DNA of 64,000 nucleotides. Source: Bacteroides sp. MSB163. GTDB taxonomy: Bacteria; Bacteroidota; Bacteroidia; Bacteroidales; Bacteroidaceae. The stretch's first letter is position 1. Every line of letters begins with the position of its first letter. The notes under the pieces are model-generated. The model ran no database searches. It saw only the letters and a list, made by a program, of their open reading frames with translations, and was not told the origin of the DNA. Made by a program: the position numbers and the translations under genes. Location of the stretch: positions 3,898,001 to 3,962,000 of the forward strand of contig NZ_CP143867.1 of the NCBI RefSeq assembly GCF_036416795.1, given 5' to 3'. Of this stretch, positions 18,274-26,617 are shown in pieces.

Positions 18274-18783
18274 ATGGAAGAGAAGAAAATGCAAATGGCT
18301 GAAAGCGGCAGCTTGTATATGACGCTGGATGCCTTTTACCGTCCCATGTATCTGAGTATGCGGGGACAGGGAGAAGAAGGCTTTTCCCGTTACATCAGCA
18401 ATAACGTACGGTTTCATACACCAGGCCGGGTATTTGTACCCGATCACTGAATGTTCCGTTTCGACTTCCGGGACAAGGTGATGATTCCGCCTATATTTGT
18501 AACGGACAATGCGGATTATCTGGAACGGCTGTGTCTGGTGCTGGAGAGGGAAAAGATTCATCCTTCAGGGATAGTGAGGTTACGGGATACGGCATTCTGT
18601 GAGGAAAGGAGCATCGTGCTTCAACCGGCTGAGAAATCTGCAACTGATGAGTGTGCCTCTCTCAAAGGAGTAGCAGCGGATTATCTCGCTGCTGGTTACA
18701 CGACCGGATAATGCCCGGTTTCTGGAAACGGAAATGAAAGGGGGATACCGTTCAAAAAGAAAGGACAAGGTGTAAATATTTAA
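18274..18783 (+). pseudogene. Second copy of module gene B, internally deleted
   Basis: Begins at ATG 18274 and follows gene B closely, with TGA at 18448-18450 in the same place (VPDH, stop, MFRFDF), again followed by ATG. After AFCEERSIV (about 18620) roughly 380 bases of the gene are missing; the remaining 3' end (FNRLRNLQLMSVPL, then ARFLETEM) carries a TAG at about 18669 and a frameshift near 18740 before TAA 18781-18783. Clearly a pseudogene, but useful because it keeps the TGA site. Confidence 0.7.
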
Positions 18784-18794
18784 TTCTTTGATGT

Positions 18795-18841
18795 ATGGAA
18801 AATGAACAGAAGGGAACGCCAAAAGGCGGCAGTGTACACTT
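18795..18841 (+). pseudogene. 5' remnant of a second copy of module gene C; element boundary
   Basis: The first 15 codons (MENEQKGTPKGGSV) match gene C and then homology stops abruptly at about 18841, where AT-rich unrelated DNA begins. This marks the right edge of the module array. No target-site duplication or inverted repeat is obvious at the junction. Confidence 0.6.
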
Positions 18842-18936
18842 CATGTGTATTTTTTTTTGATCTGTTTACAGTCAAATAACAACTTAAAACTGTATCAAAT
18901 AAACATATCCAAGTATTCTTTTTTTGCCATATTTTC

Positions 18937-18970
18937 AAAAGGACTATGCATCACGCACTGTCCTTTTCTT
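18937..18970. terminator. Hairpin terminator between module array and minus-strand stress genes
   Basis: AAAAGGAC (18937-18944) pairs with GTCCTTTT (18960-18967), followed by CTT. It sits after the 3' end of the minus-strand cluster and after the decayed plus-strand module, so it can serve both. Confidence 0.5.
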
Positions 18971-19017
18971 ATTAGAACTTTAAACACCCGAATATCTTAC
19001 CAATTTGGTTTTCGTCA

Positions 19018-19209
19018 TTACCTGTCTAGCCATGCTCCTACCTTCTCTTTAAAGAAGAAAGTATAGAGGAATGCTCCTATCCAGCTTGTAAGGACTACCA
19101 GCAGGATTGCCATAAGTTTTTTTTCTTTCGGTATTCTCAGGCAACCTATTTCCCAGGCGCATCTTATAGTCAGAACTATTCCAACGACCCAAATAGCAAG
19201 AATATTCAT
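19018..19209 (-). CDS. Small two-helix membrane protein (PLDc_N-like)
   Basis: 63 residues with two hydrophobic helices (about 3-20 and 31-52) and the pattern IPKEKKLMAILLVVLTSWIG. It resembles the phospholipase D N-terminal (PLDc_N) transmembrane module found as a stand-alone small protein. A paralog lies at 29392-29598 (APAERRLIAIILVVLTSWVG). Last gene of the minus-strand stress cluster. Role unknown; probably envelope stress related by context. Confidence 0.7.
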   Translation of the reverse strand: MNILAIWVVGIVLTIRCAWEIGCLRIPKEKKLMAILLVVLTSWIGAFLYTFFFKEKVGAWLDR

Positions 19210-19267
19210 ACCTGTATAAATTAAATGAGAGATAGTAAATCGAGATATAAAGGTTTATATGACAGTC

Positions 19268-19558
19268 TTAATCAAGCTGCTTTTTTACTTCATCTTTAGC
19301 TTTATTATAATCCTTTTTTACTTCTTTTTTTACCTTTTCCGTACCTTGTTGCACGTCTTTCTTGGTTTCTTTCCAGGCATCTTTGACTTTGTCGGCACCA
19401 TCCTCTATTTTGTTAGAGGCCTTGTCTAATGCGTCATTTACGTTTTCTTTTGCATTTTCAATCTGCTGTTCTGTCCGGTTCTGTTCTTTTTTGTCCCGAC
19501 AGGATGGCGCGGACAGTGCAAATAAAATTGTTAGTGTGATAAACATTATCTTTTTCAT
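19268..19558 (-). CDS. Small LEA-like lipoprotein with charged helical repeats
   Basis: 96 residues. A lipoprotein signal (TILFALSAPSCRDK, Cys at about 20) is followed by a long amphipathic helix of 11-residue-type repeats rich in Lys, Asp and Glu (ASNKIEDGADKVKDAWKETK). Such late-embryogenesis-abundant or apolipoprotein-like repeats coat membranes or proteins under stress. The YtxH-like paralogs at 21314 and 28978 have similar tails. Function inferred from composition only. Confidence 0.7.
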   Translation of the reverse strand: MKKIMFITLTILFALSAPSCRDKKEQNRTEQQIENAKENVNDALDKASNKIEDGADKVKDAWKETKKDVQQGTEKVKKEVKKDYNKAKDEVKKQLD

Positions 19559-19666
19559 ATAGTTCTCTATTTTTGCTTGTTATACAATATGCTTTAGGAT
19601 TTCCGGTGGAGAAACCAGTTCTCCACCGGGATGAAGATTTAGACTTCATACTGTCGGAAGATCAAG

Positions 19667-19783
19667 TTATTTCTTCTCCGATTTTTTGTTTGAAGCAGCA
19701 GGCTTACTTTCTTTAGCTTTGCTTTGGGTACACTTTTTGCTACCCTTTGCTTCCATCTGTTTTTTTTCGTTCTTTGTTGTCAT
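19667..19783 (-). CDS. Very small Lys-rich protein
   Basis: 38 residues, start ATG 19783-19781, stop TAA 19669-19667; it opens MTTKNEKKQMEAKGSKKC and is over one third Lys. A purine-rich stretch (AACTTAAAAACTAAAT region) precedes the start. It lies between Mn catalase and the LEA-like lipoprotein in the same direction, with 42 bases to the catalase stop. Similar short Lys/Ser-rich proteins occur beside stress genes in Bacteroides, but I cannot name it. Confidence 0.5.
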   Translation of the reverse strand: MTTKNEKKQMEAKGSKKCTQSKAKESKPAASNKKSEKK

Positions 19784-19825
19784 AAAATTTAGTTTTTAAG
19801 TTAAACAATAGTAGAACCGGAAGTC

Positions 19826-20779
19826 TTATTTGTTTCCGTTCTTAGCATTTCCATATTCACACCAACGCATTTCTCCTTTAGGGATATGGGAGAGTATCTC
19901 GCTGCTCCGTTCCTTGGCTAGTTTTTCATCTGTTTGGCGTACTTCCTTTTCCGTACGTTTGGTGCCTTCAGGTTTACGTTGGAGTAATCCGTCGGTACTT
20001 CTGACTTCCTCCAGTGGATTCTCAATATATTGCCATTCTTCTTTGAGCCTCGTACTTTTGCCTTCGTTCCATGGTCCGCGGGTTTCCTTTCCTTTGGAAT
20101 CATTAAAATAAAGGTTGCTGTATCGGGGGGATGTTTGGAATACTCCCGGAGGAAAGTTAGGCTGAATAGTTTCCAGAGCGGCCTCAAACTGTTGAAAATG
20201 GGTCACTTCGCGAGTCATAAGGAACGTGAGCGTTTCTTTTACAAGTGGGTCATCCGTAAGTGGGATAAGGTTTTCGTAACCTATTTTGGCACGTGCTTCA
20301 CCCGCCATGTTGGAACGCAGGTCCACTGTCAGGTCAGCATTGGCCGATACATAGGTGGCACACCATGGGTTCCCGTTGCTATCGGTCAGTACGGGACTGC
20401 CGGGAGCTGTTACCAGAAAGGCAGGATTGGTGAAGGCTTGGTGGATAAGATCCTCTTTGCCTGCTTTTCCTTCCATCATGGTACGCAGAGGAGTATCTTC
20501 CAACACATCCTTCATTTCTCCGTTTACTGGTCCGAGGAGCATCTGGATGGTTGCACCTACGATTTCAAGATGACCGAACTCCTCAGTGGCAATATCCATG
20601 AGCATGTCATATTTGTCAGGGTAGGGGTTATGGCAACTGAATGCCTGTACAAAATACTGTAGAGCGGATTTCAACTCACCGTTGGCCCCTCCGAATGCCT
20701 CAAGCATCACACGAGCAAAACGAGGATCCGGCTGTGATACACGGGCATTGAACTGAAGATCTTTTACATGGTAAAACAT
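19826..20779 (-). CDS. Manganese catalase (KatN family)
   Basis: 317 residues, normal for the family. Dimanganese ligands are visible as Glu in MLEAFGGANGELKSALQYF, Glu and His in IATEEFGHLEIVGATI, and Glu and His in MTREVTHFQQFEAAL. It disproportionates hydrogen peroxide without haem; no signal peptide, so cytoplasmic. The C-terminal 60 residues (after FNDSKGKETRGPW) are a charged extension as in other KatN proteins. The surrounding small stress proteins on the same strand support a stress-induced cluster. Confidence 0.93.
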   Translation of the reverse strand: MFYHVKDLQFNARVSQPDPRFARVMLEAFGGANGELKSALQYFVQAFSCHNPYPDKYDMLMDIATEEFGHLEIVGATIQMLLGPVNGEMKDVLEDTPLRTMMEGKAGKEDLIHQAFTNPAFLVTAPGSPVLTDSNGNPWCATYVSANADLTVDLRSNMAGEARAKIGYENLIPLTDDPLVKETLTFLMTREVTHFQQFEAALETIQPNFPPGVFQTSPRYSNLYFNDSKGKETRGPWNEGKSTRLKEEWQYIENPLEEVRSTDGLLQRKPEGTKRTEKEVRQTDEKLAKERSSEILSHIPKGEMRWCEYGNAKNGNK

Positions 20780-20957
20780 AACAGATTCATTTTTAAGTTA
20801 ATAATTCAGGTTAATTTTAGATGTACATCTGTATATTAAAGATAGGAATATCCTTGCCGGGCCGTATATACAGACCGGAAGAGGTTTGTCCAATCAAGTC
20901 AAGAGGGTAAAGTTGTCGGTAGAGATATAAATGAGAAAGGATCGGAGAAAATAAATT

Positions 20958-21236
20958 TTATTCCTCCAGTTTGTCCAGTTCAGACATATATTTCTTTATA
21001 TAATGACAATTTCCGTCGCATATCCTTTTCCGCACTCCCACGGAAAGGGAAGAGTCCATACATTTGTTTCCGAACAGACAGCTGCACCTGAGTCTATACG
21101 CTTCCAAGCTTTTATTCCTCTCATCCGTACGGCCCTCTGTATAGGCGGACAGGCATAGCGTGTACAATTCTTCATAACTCTTTTCCCGCAGGGATGCGGG
21201 AGTATATTGGCATTTATTGTTCCATTTCATATTCAT
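20958..21236 (-). CDS. Hypothetical Cys-rich protein
   Basis: 92 residues with seven cysteines (Cys9, then CRCSCLFGNKC-like spacing and ICDGNC). No signal peptide or membrane segment. The cysteine pattern could bind a metal, but no known motif is matched. It sits between Mn catalase and the YtxH-like gene on the same strand. Family not recognised. Confidence 0.6.
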   Translation of the reverse strand: MNMKWNNKCQYTPASLREKSYEELYTLCLSAYTEGRTDERNKSLEAYRLRCSCLFGNKCMDSSLSVGVRKRICDGNCHYIKKYMSELDKLEE

Positions 21237-21313
21237 TAATCATTAATTCAGGTGAAATGGATCGGGAAGCATTGAAAATACATCCCGTAATTTTAGTTGC
21301 TTGTTATAGTAGC

Positions 21314-21610
21314 CTATTTTTTGGCTTCTAAAGCAGCTGCATGGACTTTACTTTTCAGGGTGTCAGCCTTTTCGGCAACGTCAAAGGTCGCATCTGCAAC
21401 CTTATCGGCGGTTTTGGTCCCTGCATCCAGTGCTTTGTCTCTCACGGTTTCTGCAAGGCTTTCAGCACGATCGGCAATCTTTGCCATGGCATTGTGAATT
21501 TTCTTTTTTAGCATCTTGGCTTTTGCCGTACGTGAAAAACGTTGAGCAAGTGCTCCGATAGCCGAACCTATTGCCAGCCCAATCAAAAAGTTAGATTTAC
21601 TAGTTTCCAT
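21314..21610 (-). CDS. YtxH-like small stress protein
   Basis: 98 residues. An N-terminal Gly-rich membrane helix (FLIGLAIGSAIGALAQRFSR) is followed by a long amphipathic helix of Ala/Lys/Asp-rich repeats, the YtxH pattern. The paralog at 28978 has the same first segment (WIGLGIGTVIGTLAYRFSR). Members are general-stress proteins in Firmicutes; role in Bacteroides is unknown. Confidence 0.75.
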   Translation of the reverse strand: METSKSNFLIGLAIGSAIGALAQRFSRTAKAKMLKKKIHNAMAKIADRAESLAETVRDKALDAGTKTADKVADATFDVAEKADTLKSKVHAAALEAKK

Positions 21611-21639
21611 AATTAAAAAGGGTTTAGGTTAATAAAAAA

Positions 21640-21897
21640 TTAAATATCAGTTCTTCTGGGATGACGAAAGAAGGATATGATCCACAATAATAGAACTGCA
21701 CCGATAACAGAGGTGAAAAGGCTACCCAGAAGGCCTGTGGTAGTAATTCCCAACAAGCCGAATACCCAGCCACCCAATACGCCACCTACAATACCTACGA
21801 GTAGGTTAATGAGAAGTCCGAAACCGCCTCCTCTCATAATCTTGCCGGCTATGAGTCCGGCAACGATTCCAATGATAATGTACCAAATAAAATACAT
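21640..21897 (-). CDS. GlsB/YeaQ/YmgE-family membrane protein
   Basis: 85 residues with three Gly-rich membrane helices (IIIGIVAGLIAGKIMRGGGF, LLVGIVGGVLGGWVFGLLG, SVIGAVLLLWIISFF), the signature of transglycosylase-associated or GlsB proteins, which accompany envelope and general stress regulons. First gene of the minus-strand cluster, 29 bases before the YtxH-like gene, so they are likely co-transcribed. Confidence 0.9.
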   Translation of the reverse strand: MYFIWYIIIGIVAGLIAGKIMRGGGFGLLINLLVGIVGGVLGGWVFGLLGITTTGLLGSLFTSVIGAVLLLWIISFFRHPRRTDI

Positions 21898-22351
21898 AAT
21901 ATTAAGTTTTAGTTAAAATAATACTGTTGGAACAGATGGCTTGAGGAATCATATTAGACGGAAAACCATCGGTTCCGTTTTGAAAAAAAAACATGCTGTG
22001 TAAGAAAATGGTTTGGGTGTAAAAAAGGATTTAACAACAATTTTCATTTTAATAATAGGCTGGCTGGCCATATTAGTACTGTTTATATGTTTATCCTCTG
22101 TAGTGTTTTATTGCCAGGTAACTATGTCATGCAGTCAATATTTCAAACTTGTAATAGATAAAAGTTGTGGCTTAATATTTTGATAATAAATGATATAACT
22201 CCATATGTCGTTCTTTCTGATGGCCGTTGGCTGAAGATGTATAACAACCGAAGATGCCTTGATACTATGGTATTGAATTCTCTCAGAGTTGTTTATAAGT
22301 AAACATAATCCTTCTTTCATCGTTATAATCTACACATATAAAATTTATGAT
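21898..22351. other. Divergent intergenic region, no gene seen
   Basis: 454 bases of AT-rich sequence between the minus-strand stress cluster and the histidine phosphatase. It must hold both promoters. A small dyad (ACGGAA / TTCCGT, about 21959-21979) lies upstream of the stress cluster. No ORF with a plausible start or composition is seen. Confidence 0.6.
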
Positions 22352-23638
22352 ATGAAAGGATTATTGTTAATTGGAATTTTTATGTTTTGCCCCGTTTCCA
22401 TCTTATGGGGACAGGATAGGATAAAGCAATACGCAGGGACAGCCATGCCGTATCCTGTTGTGAAAGACTCGTTTGGCTTTTTTCAGGATAGTATGGTTCC
22501 GTTTTATATTAATCATCTGGGAAGACATGGAGCGCGTTTTCCAACTTCAGGAAAGGCTTTGAATAGAGTGAAGGAGATTTTGGAATTGGCTCAGCGAGAA
22601 AATAGGCTAACATCAGGAGGGGTAACCTTGCTTTCTACAATACAGAATCTATCGGAAACTTTTGACGGACAATGGGGGAAGTTATCAGTGGTGGGAGAGG
22701 AGGAACAACGGGGTATTGCCAGACGTATGATAGAACGCTATCCACAGTTATTCAGTGATTCTGCCAAAGTGCAGGCAATTGCGACATATGTTCCCCGTTG
22801 CATACATAGTATGGATGCATTTCTTGCTTGTATGGTGGAGTTTAATTCTTCTTTACACATACAACGCAATGAAGGGAAGCAATATAATGATATTCTTCGT
22901 TTCTTCGATTTAAACCAATCTTATGTTGATTATAAAGAAAATGGTGATTGGCGTCCTATATACGAGACTTTTATGCGACGAAAGATTTCTCCTGCTTCTG
23001 TTATGAAAAACTTCTTTCTGGAATCAGGGCAGGAAACAGATAAGGAGGCAGAGGAATTTGTCATGGCTTTATTCTCCATTGCTGCCATACTACCAGATAC
23101 AGGTACTCCGATAAATTTGGATGGTCTTTTCACAATAGGTGAATGGGATAATTACTGGCAGACTCAGAATTTGCGACAATATATGAGTAAAAGTTCTTCG
23201 CCGGTTGGGCGAATGTTGCCTGTTGCAATTGCATGGCCTCTGCTATCAGAATTTATTCATTCAGCTGATGAAGTGATAAAGGGCAAGTCGGATACCAGGG
23301 CGAACTTTCGTTTTGCTCATGCAGAGACAGTTATTCCTTTTGTAGCATTAATGGGTATAGAAGGAACGGATGTTAAAGTTGTTGTTCTTGATTCTGTATC
23401 TAAATATTGGAAAGATTATGAGATTGCTCCGATGGCTGCTAATGTACAGTGGATTTTTTATCATGACAAGGCTCGAGAAATATGGGTGAAATTTCTTTTG
23501 AATGAAAAAGAAATGACACTTCCTGTTTCAACTTCCCGTTTTCCTTATTATCGATGGGAAACTGTCTGCATGTATTTAAAGAAACGGGTTGAAATGGCGA
23601 AAAAGGTACTTGAATCTTTTTCAGATGATTGTAAATAA
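22352..23638 (+). CDS. Histidine-type phosphatase, MINPP-like, secreted
   Basis: 428 residues from ATG 22352. An upstream in-frame ATG (22289) would bury the signal peptide, so 22352 is preferred: KGLLLIGIFMFCPVSILWGQ is a standard signal sequence. The catalytic motif NHLGRHGARFPTSG (RHGxR) is near residue 55 and the partner motif reads FAHAETVIP, with HAE rather than HD. HAE is typical of multiple inositol polyphosphate phosphatases, including the periplasmic enzyme of Bacteroides, so phytate or other inositol phosphates are the likely substrates. It stands alone, with a strong terminator after it. Confidence 0.88.
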   Translation: MKGLLLIGIFMFCPVSILWGQDRIKQYAGTAMPYPVVKDSFGFFQDSMVPFYINHLGRHGARFPTSGKALNRVKEILELAQRENRLTSGGVTLLSTIQNLSETFDGQWGKLSVVGEEEQRGIARRMIERYPQLFSDSAKVQAIATYVPRCIHSMDAFLACMVEFNSSLHIQRNEGKQYNDILRFFDLNQSYVDYKENGDWRPIYETFMRRKISPASVMKNFFLESGQETDKEAEEFVMALFSIAAILPDTGTPINLDGLFTIGEWDNYWQTQNLRQYMSKSSSPVGRMLPVAIAWPLLSEFIHSADEVIKGKSDTRANFRFAHAETVIPFVALMGIEGTDVKVVVLDSVSKYWKDYEIAPMAANVQWIFYHDKAREIWVKFLLNEKEMTLPVSTSRFPYYRWETVCMYLKKRVEMAKKVLESFSDDCK

Positions 23639-23702
23639 GGTAGATATGGGTTGAGTATTGGTGTGGTATGATTGTGATAGAATTGAAAAAGTATCTGTAT
23701 TA

Positions 23703-23746
23703 TCCCGGCGGTATAGAAATCATTATATACCGTCGGGATTTTTTTT
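23703..23746 (+). terminator. Rho-independent terminator after the histidine phosphatase
   Basis: TCCCGGCGGTATA (23703-23715) pairs with TATACCGTCGGGA (23726-23738) with one G-T pair, followed by eight T. Confidence 0.9.
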
Positions 23747-23796
23747 GTTACATTGGATTTATATTAGTGGGGTGATTTGAGGATAAAGTGTGCGTA

Positions 23797-24870
23797 CTAT
23801 TTTTTCTCTTTTGCCAAATCAGCCAATTCATCCTTTTCAACGTAAATCGTTCGTGTTGGGAATGCGAAATCAATGCCTGCTTTATTGAATGAGTCTAGAA
23901 TCTCCATATTTACATTTGAAGTTACCATTAAAATATCTCCCTGTTTTTCTATAAAATATATGTACATGATGTTCAGTGCAGAGTCTGTGTATTCTGTAAA
24001 AACAGCTGTGGTATCTGATGGTTTGGAAGATACATTTTCTATTCTTTTAGGAATGGCTTTCAGTATATTTAAAGCTTCTTTCATTTTTTCAGATGTTGTG
24101 TTGTATGTCAATCCAAGTTTCAAGACGACTCGACGCATCGGTTCGGAAGAGATATTTATGATAGAAGCATCTGTAACTTTATAATTAGGGAAAGTGATGA
24201 TACGTTTATTGTAGTCCATGATTTTTGTACTTCGAACTCCAACATCAATCACAGTACCTTCGATATTATCCACGCGAATCGTATCACCTATGTTGAAAGG
24301 CTTATCTGTCAATATAGTGAAAGCGCCGAACACATTTTTTACAGTGTCTTGGGCTGCTAAGGCAAATGCGATACCTCCAATACCCAGAGTACCTAATAAT
24401 GCACCAATATTGACTCCAATATTACTTAAGGCCATTACAAGACCGATTATCCACACAATGACCAGTATTGTCCGTCTGATAATGGGCATCATTTTGTTGT
24501 TTTGTCCATCCGATTGTCGTCCCCAGTAGATTTGCAATAAACTACTGGATAATCGGGCAAATATCCATGTGATATCCAGAATAATCAGTATCTTGTAAGC
24601 ATTATCTATTACTTTTACAAAACTATCCGGAGAAACAAGCCTGTGAATAGCTATCCAAATACCTAATAACATAATTGCAAACTTGACGGGTGATTCTAAA
24701 GAATAATAAATTATATCATCCAGCCGATTATTGGTACGGGTGATAAATGGATTGAGTACTTTTCTGCTGAAGAATGATATTAACTTCATCAAAACAATTG
24801 TTCCTAAAATAATAAGTATGGAAATACCCCAGTCTTCTAAAGTATTTCCCCAGATTTCTCTTTCTAACAT
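23797..24870 (-). CDS. Small-conductance mechanosensitive channel (MscS family)
   Basis: 357 residues from ATG 24870-24868 (MLEREIWGNTLEDWG). The frame is open further upstream to an ATG at 25035, adding 55 residues with a hydrophobic stretch; I prefer the shorter form because the longer one runs through probable promoter DNA. Four membrane segments precede the MscS core: pore helix GALLGTLGIGGIAFALAAQ, then the beta domain DKPFNIGDTIRVDNIEGTV and VRSTKIMDYNKRIITFPN. It releases osmolytes on hypo-osmotic shock. Divergent from the amylase-YihY pair. Confidence 0.9.
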   Translation of the reverse strand: MLEREIWGNTLEDWGISILIILGTIVLMKLISFFSRKVLNPFITRTNNRLDDIIYYSLESPVKFAIMLLGIWIAIHRLVSPDSFVKVIDNAYKILIILDITWIFARLSSSLLQIYWGRQSDGQNNKMMPIIRRTILVIVWIIGLVMALSNIGVNIGALLGTLGIGGIAFALAAQDTVKNVFGAFTILTDKPFNIGDTIRVDNIEGTVIDVGVRSTKIMDYNKRIITFPNYKVTDASIINISSEPMRRVVLKLGLTYNTTSEKMKEALNILKAIPKRIENVSSKPSDTTAVFTEYTDSALNIMYIYFIEKQGDILMVTSNVNMEILDSFNKAGIDFAFPTRTIYVEKDELADLAKEKK

Positions 24871-25170
24871 AGCTGGAAATTTTTTAATTAAACATTTTAT
24901 GGAATATCCTTGATTTTGGATTATGTAAAAACAAACGGATAAAGAAAAATTCCTATTCATAATCAAGTAAATTATGTATATGAAAAGAAATATTAAGATA
25001 ATTTGCATTACTCCATTGGAGATGGTTAAAAACATTGGAGGCGTTTTTATAATGCTTAATGTGATGTTGTGTTATACTTTTTTCTTACTAAACTATAATT
25101 TACATTTATAGTGGGAACCATCTTATTATTTATTTTGTTAAGTTACTCATCAATTTTAAATTAAATAGTT

Positions 25171-26616
25171 ATGGAAAATGGAGTAATGATGCAGTATTTT
25201 GAGTGGAATCTTCCGAATGACGGAAAGTTGTGGAAACAGTTGAGAGAGGATGCGTCGCATCTACATGAAATAGGTGTGACAGCGATCTGGATACCACCTG
25301 CATATAAAGCAGATGAACAGCAGGATGAAGGATATGCTACTTATGATTTGTATGATTTGGGTGAGTTTGAACAAAAAGGAACTGTGAGGACTAAATACGG
25401 AACGAAAGATGAATTGAAGGAGATGATTGATGAACTTCACAAAAATAAGATTGCTGTATATCTGGATGTCGTTTTGAATCATAAAGCAGGTGGTGATTTT
25501 ACGGAAAAGTTTATGGTGGTGGAAGTAGATCCTGATCAAAGAAATAAAGCTTTGGGGAAACCTTATGAAATACAAGGATGGACCGGATATAGCTTTCATG
25601 GACGTAAAGATAAATATTCGGATTTTAAGTGGCATTATTATCATTTTTCCGGGACTGGATTTGATGATGCTCGAAAGCGAAGTGGTATATTTCAGATTCA
25701 AGGAGAAGGAAAAGCCTGGAGTGATGGTGTAGATGAAGAGAATGGCAATTACGATTTTCTTTTATGTAATGATATTGACCTGGATCACCCTGAGGTTGTC
25801 GCCGAACTGGATCGTTGGGGCAAATGGGTTTCAAATGAACTTGATCTTGATGGAATGCGTTTGGATGCAATTAAGCATATGAAAGATCAGTTCGTTGCAC
25901 AGTTTCTGGATACGGTAAGAAGTGAGAGAGGTGATGACTTCTATGCTGTGGGAGAATATTGGAACGGTGACTTGGAAACATTGGATAATTATCTGGAAGC
26001 AGTAGGGCATAAAGTTAACTTGTTTGATGTTCCGTTACATTATAATATGTTTCAGGCATCACAAGAAGGAAAAGATTATGATTTGCGGAATATTCTGAAG
26101 AATACTTTAGTGGAGCACCATTGTGAACTTGCTGTGACTTTTGTTGATAATCATGATTCGCAGCATGGAAGTTCTTTGGAATCACAGGTTGAAGATTGGT
26201 TCAAGCCATTGGCGTATGGTCTTATTTTTATGATGAAGGATGGTTATCCCTGTTTGTTCTATGGTGATTATTATGGGGTGAAAGGAGAGAAATCGCCACA
26301 TACTAAAATTATAGATATTCTATTGAATGCAAGGAAAAAGTATGCGTATGGTGATCAAGTTGATTATTTCGACCATCCATCAACCGTAGGCTTTATTCGT
26401 ACAGGAGATGGGGAACATGTTAATTCAGGCTTGGTATTTTTAATCTCGAATGATGAAGCGGGAAGTAAAACGATGTGTTTAGGGAAAGAACATGCAGGTG
26501 AAGTGTGGTGCGAAATTACCGGAAGTATTCCGGATGAAGTAACTTTGGATAAAGAAGGAAATGGAGAGTTCTCTGTGGATGCGCGTAATCTTGCTGTTTG
26601 GGTAAAAAAAGCATGA
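25171..26616 (+). CDS. Cytoplasmic alpha-amylase (GH13, AmyA type)
   Basis: 481 residues without a signal peptide, so cytoplasmic, as for E. coli AmyA and GH13 subfamily 5 enzymes. Four conserved regions are present: YLDVVLNHKAGGD (region I), LDGMRLDAIKHM (nucleophile Asp), VGEYWNG (acid/base Glu) and TFVDNHDSQ (transition-state Asp). It hydrolyses alpha-1,4-glucans such as internal glycogen or maltodextrins. It ends one base before the YihY gene, so they are co-transcribed. Such pairing is common in Bacteroides stress-type loci but its meaning is unclear. Confidence 0.95.
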   Translation: MENGVMMQYFEWNLPNDGKLWKQLREDASHLHEIGVTAIWIPPAYKADEQQDEGYATYDLYDLGEFEQKGTVRTKYGTKDELKEMIDELHKNKIAVYLDVVLNHKAGGDFTEKFMVVEVDPDQRNKALGKPYEIQGWTGYSFHGRKDKYSDFKWHYYHFSGTGFDDARKRSGIFQIQGEGKAWSDGVDEENGNYDFLLCNDIDLDHPEVVAELDRWGKWVSNELDLDGMRLDAIKHMKDQFVAQFLDTVRSERGDDFYAVGEYWNGDLETLDNYLEAVGHKVNLFDVPLHYNMFQASQEGKDYDLRNILKNTLVEHHCELAVTFVDNHDSQHGSSLESQVEDWFKPLAYGLIFMMKDGYPCLFYGDYYGVKGEKSPHTKIIDILLNARKKYAYGDQVDYFDHPSTVGFIRTGDGEHVNSGLVFLISNDEAGSKTMCLGKEHAGEVWCEITGSIPDEVTLDKEGNGEFSVDARNLAVWVKKA

Positions 26617-26617
26617 G

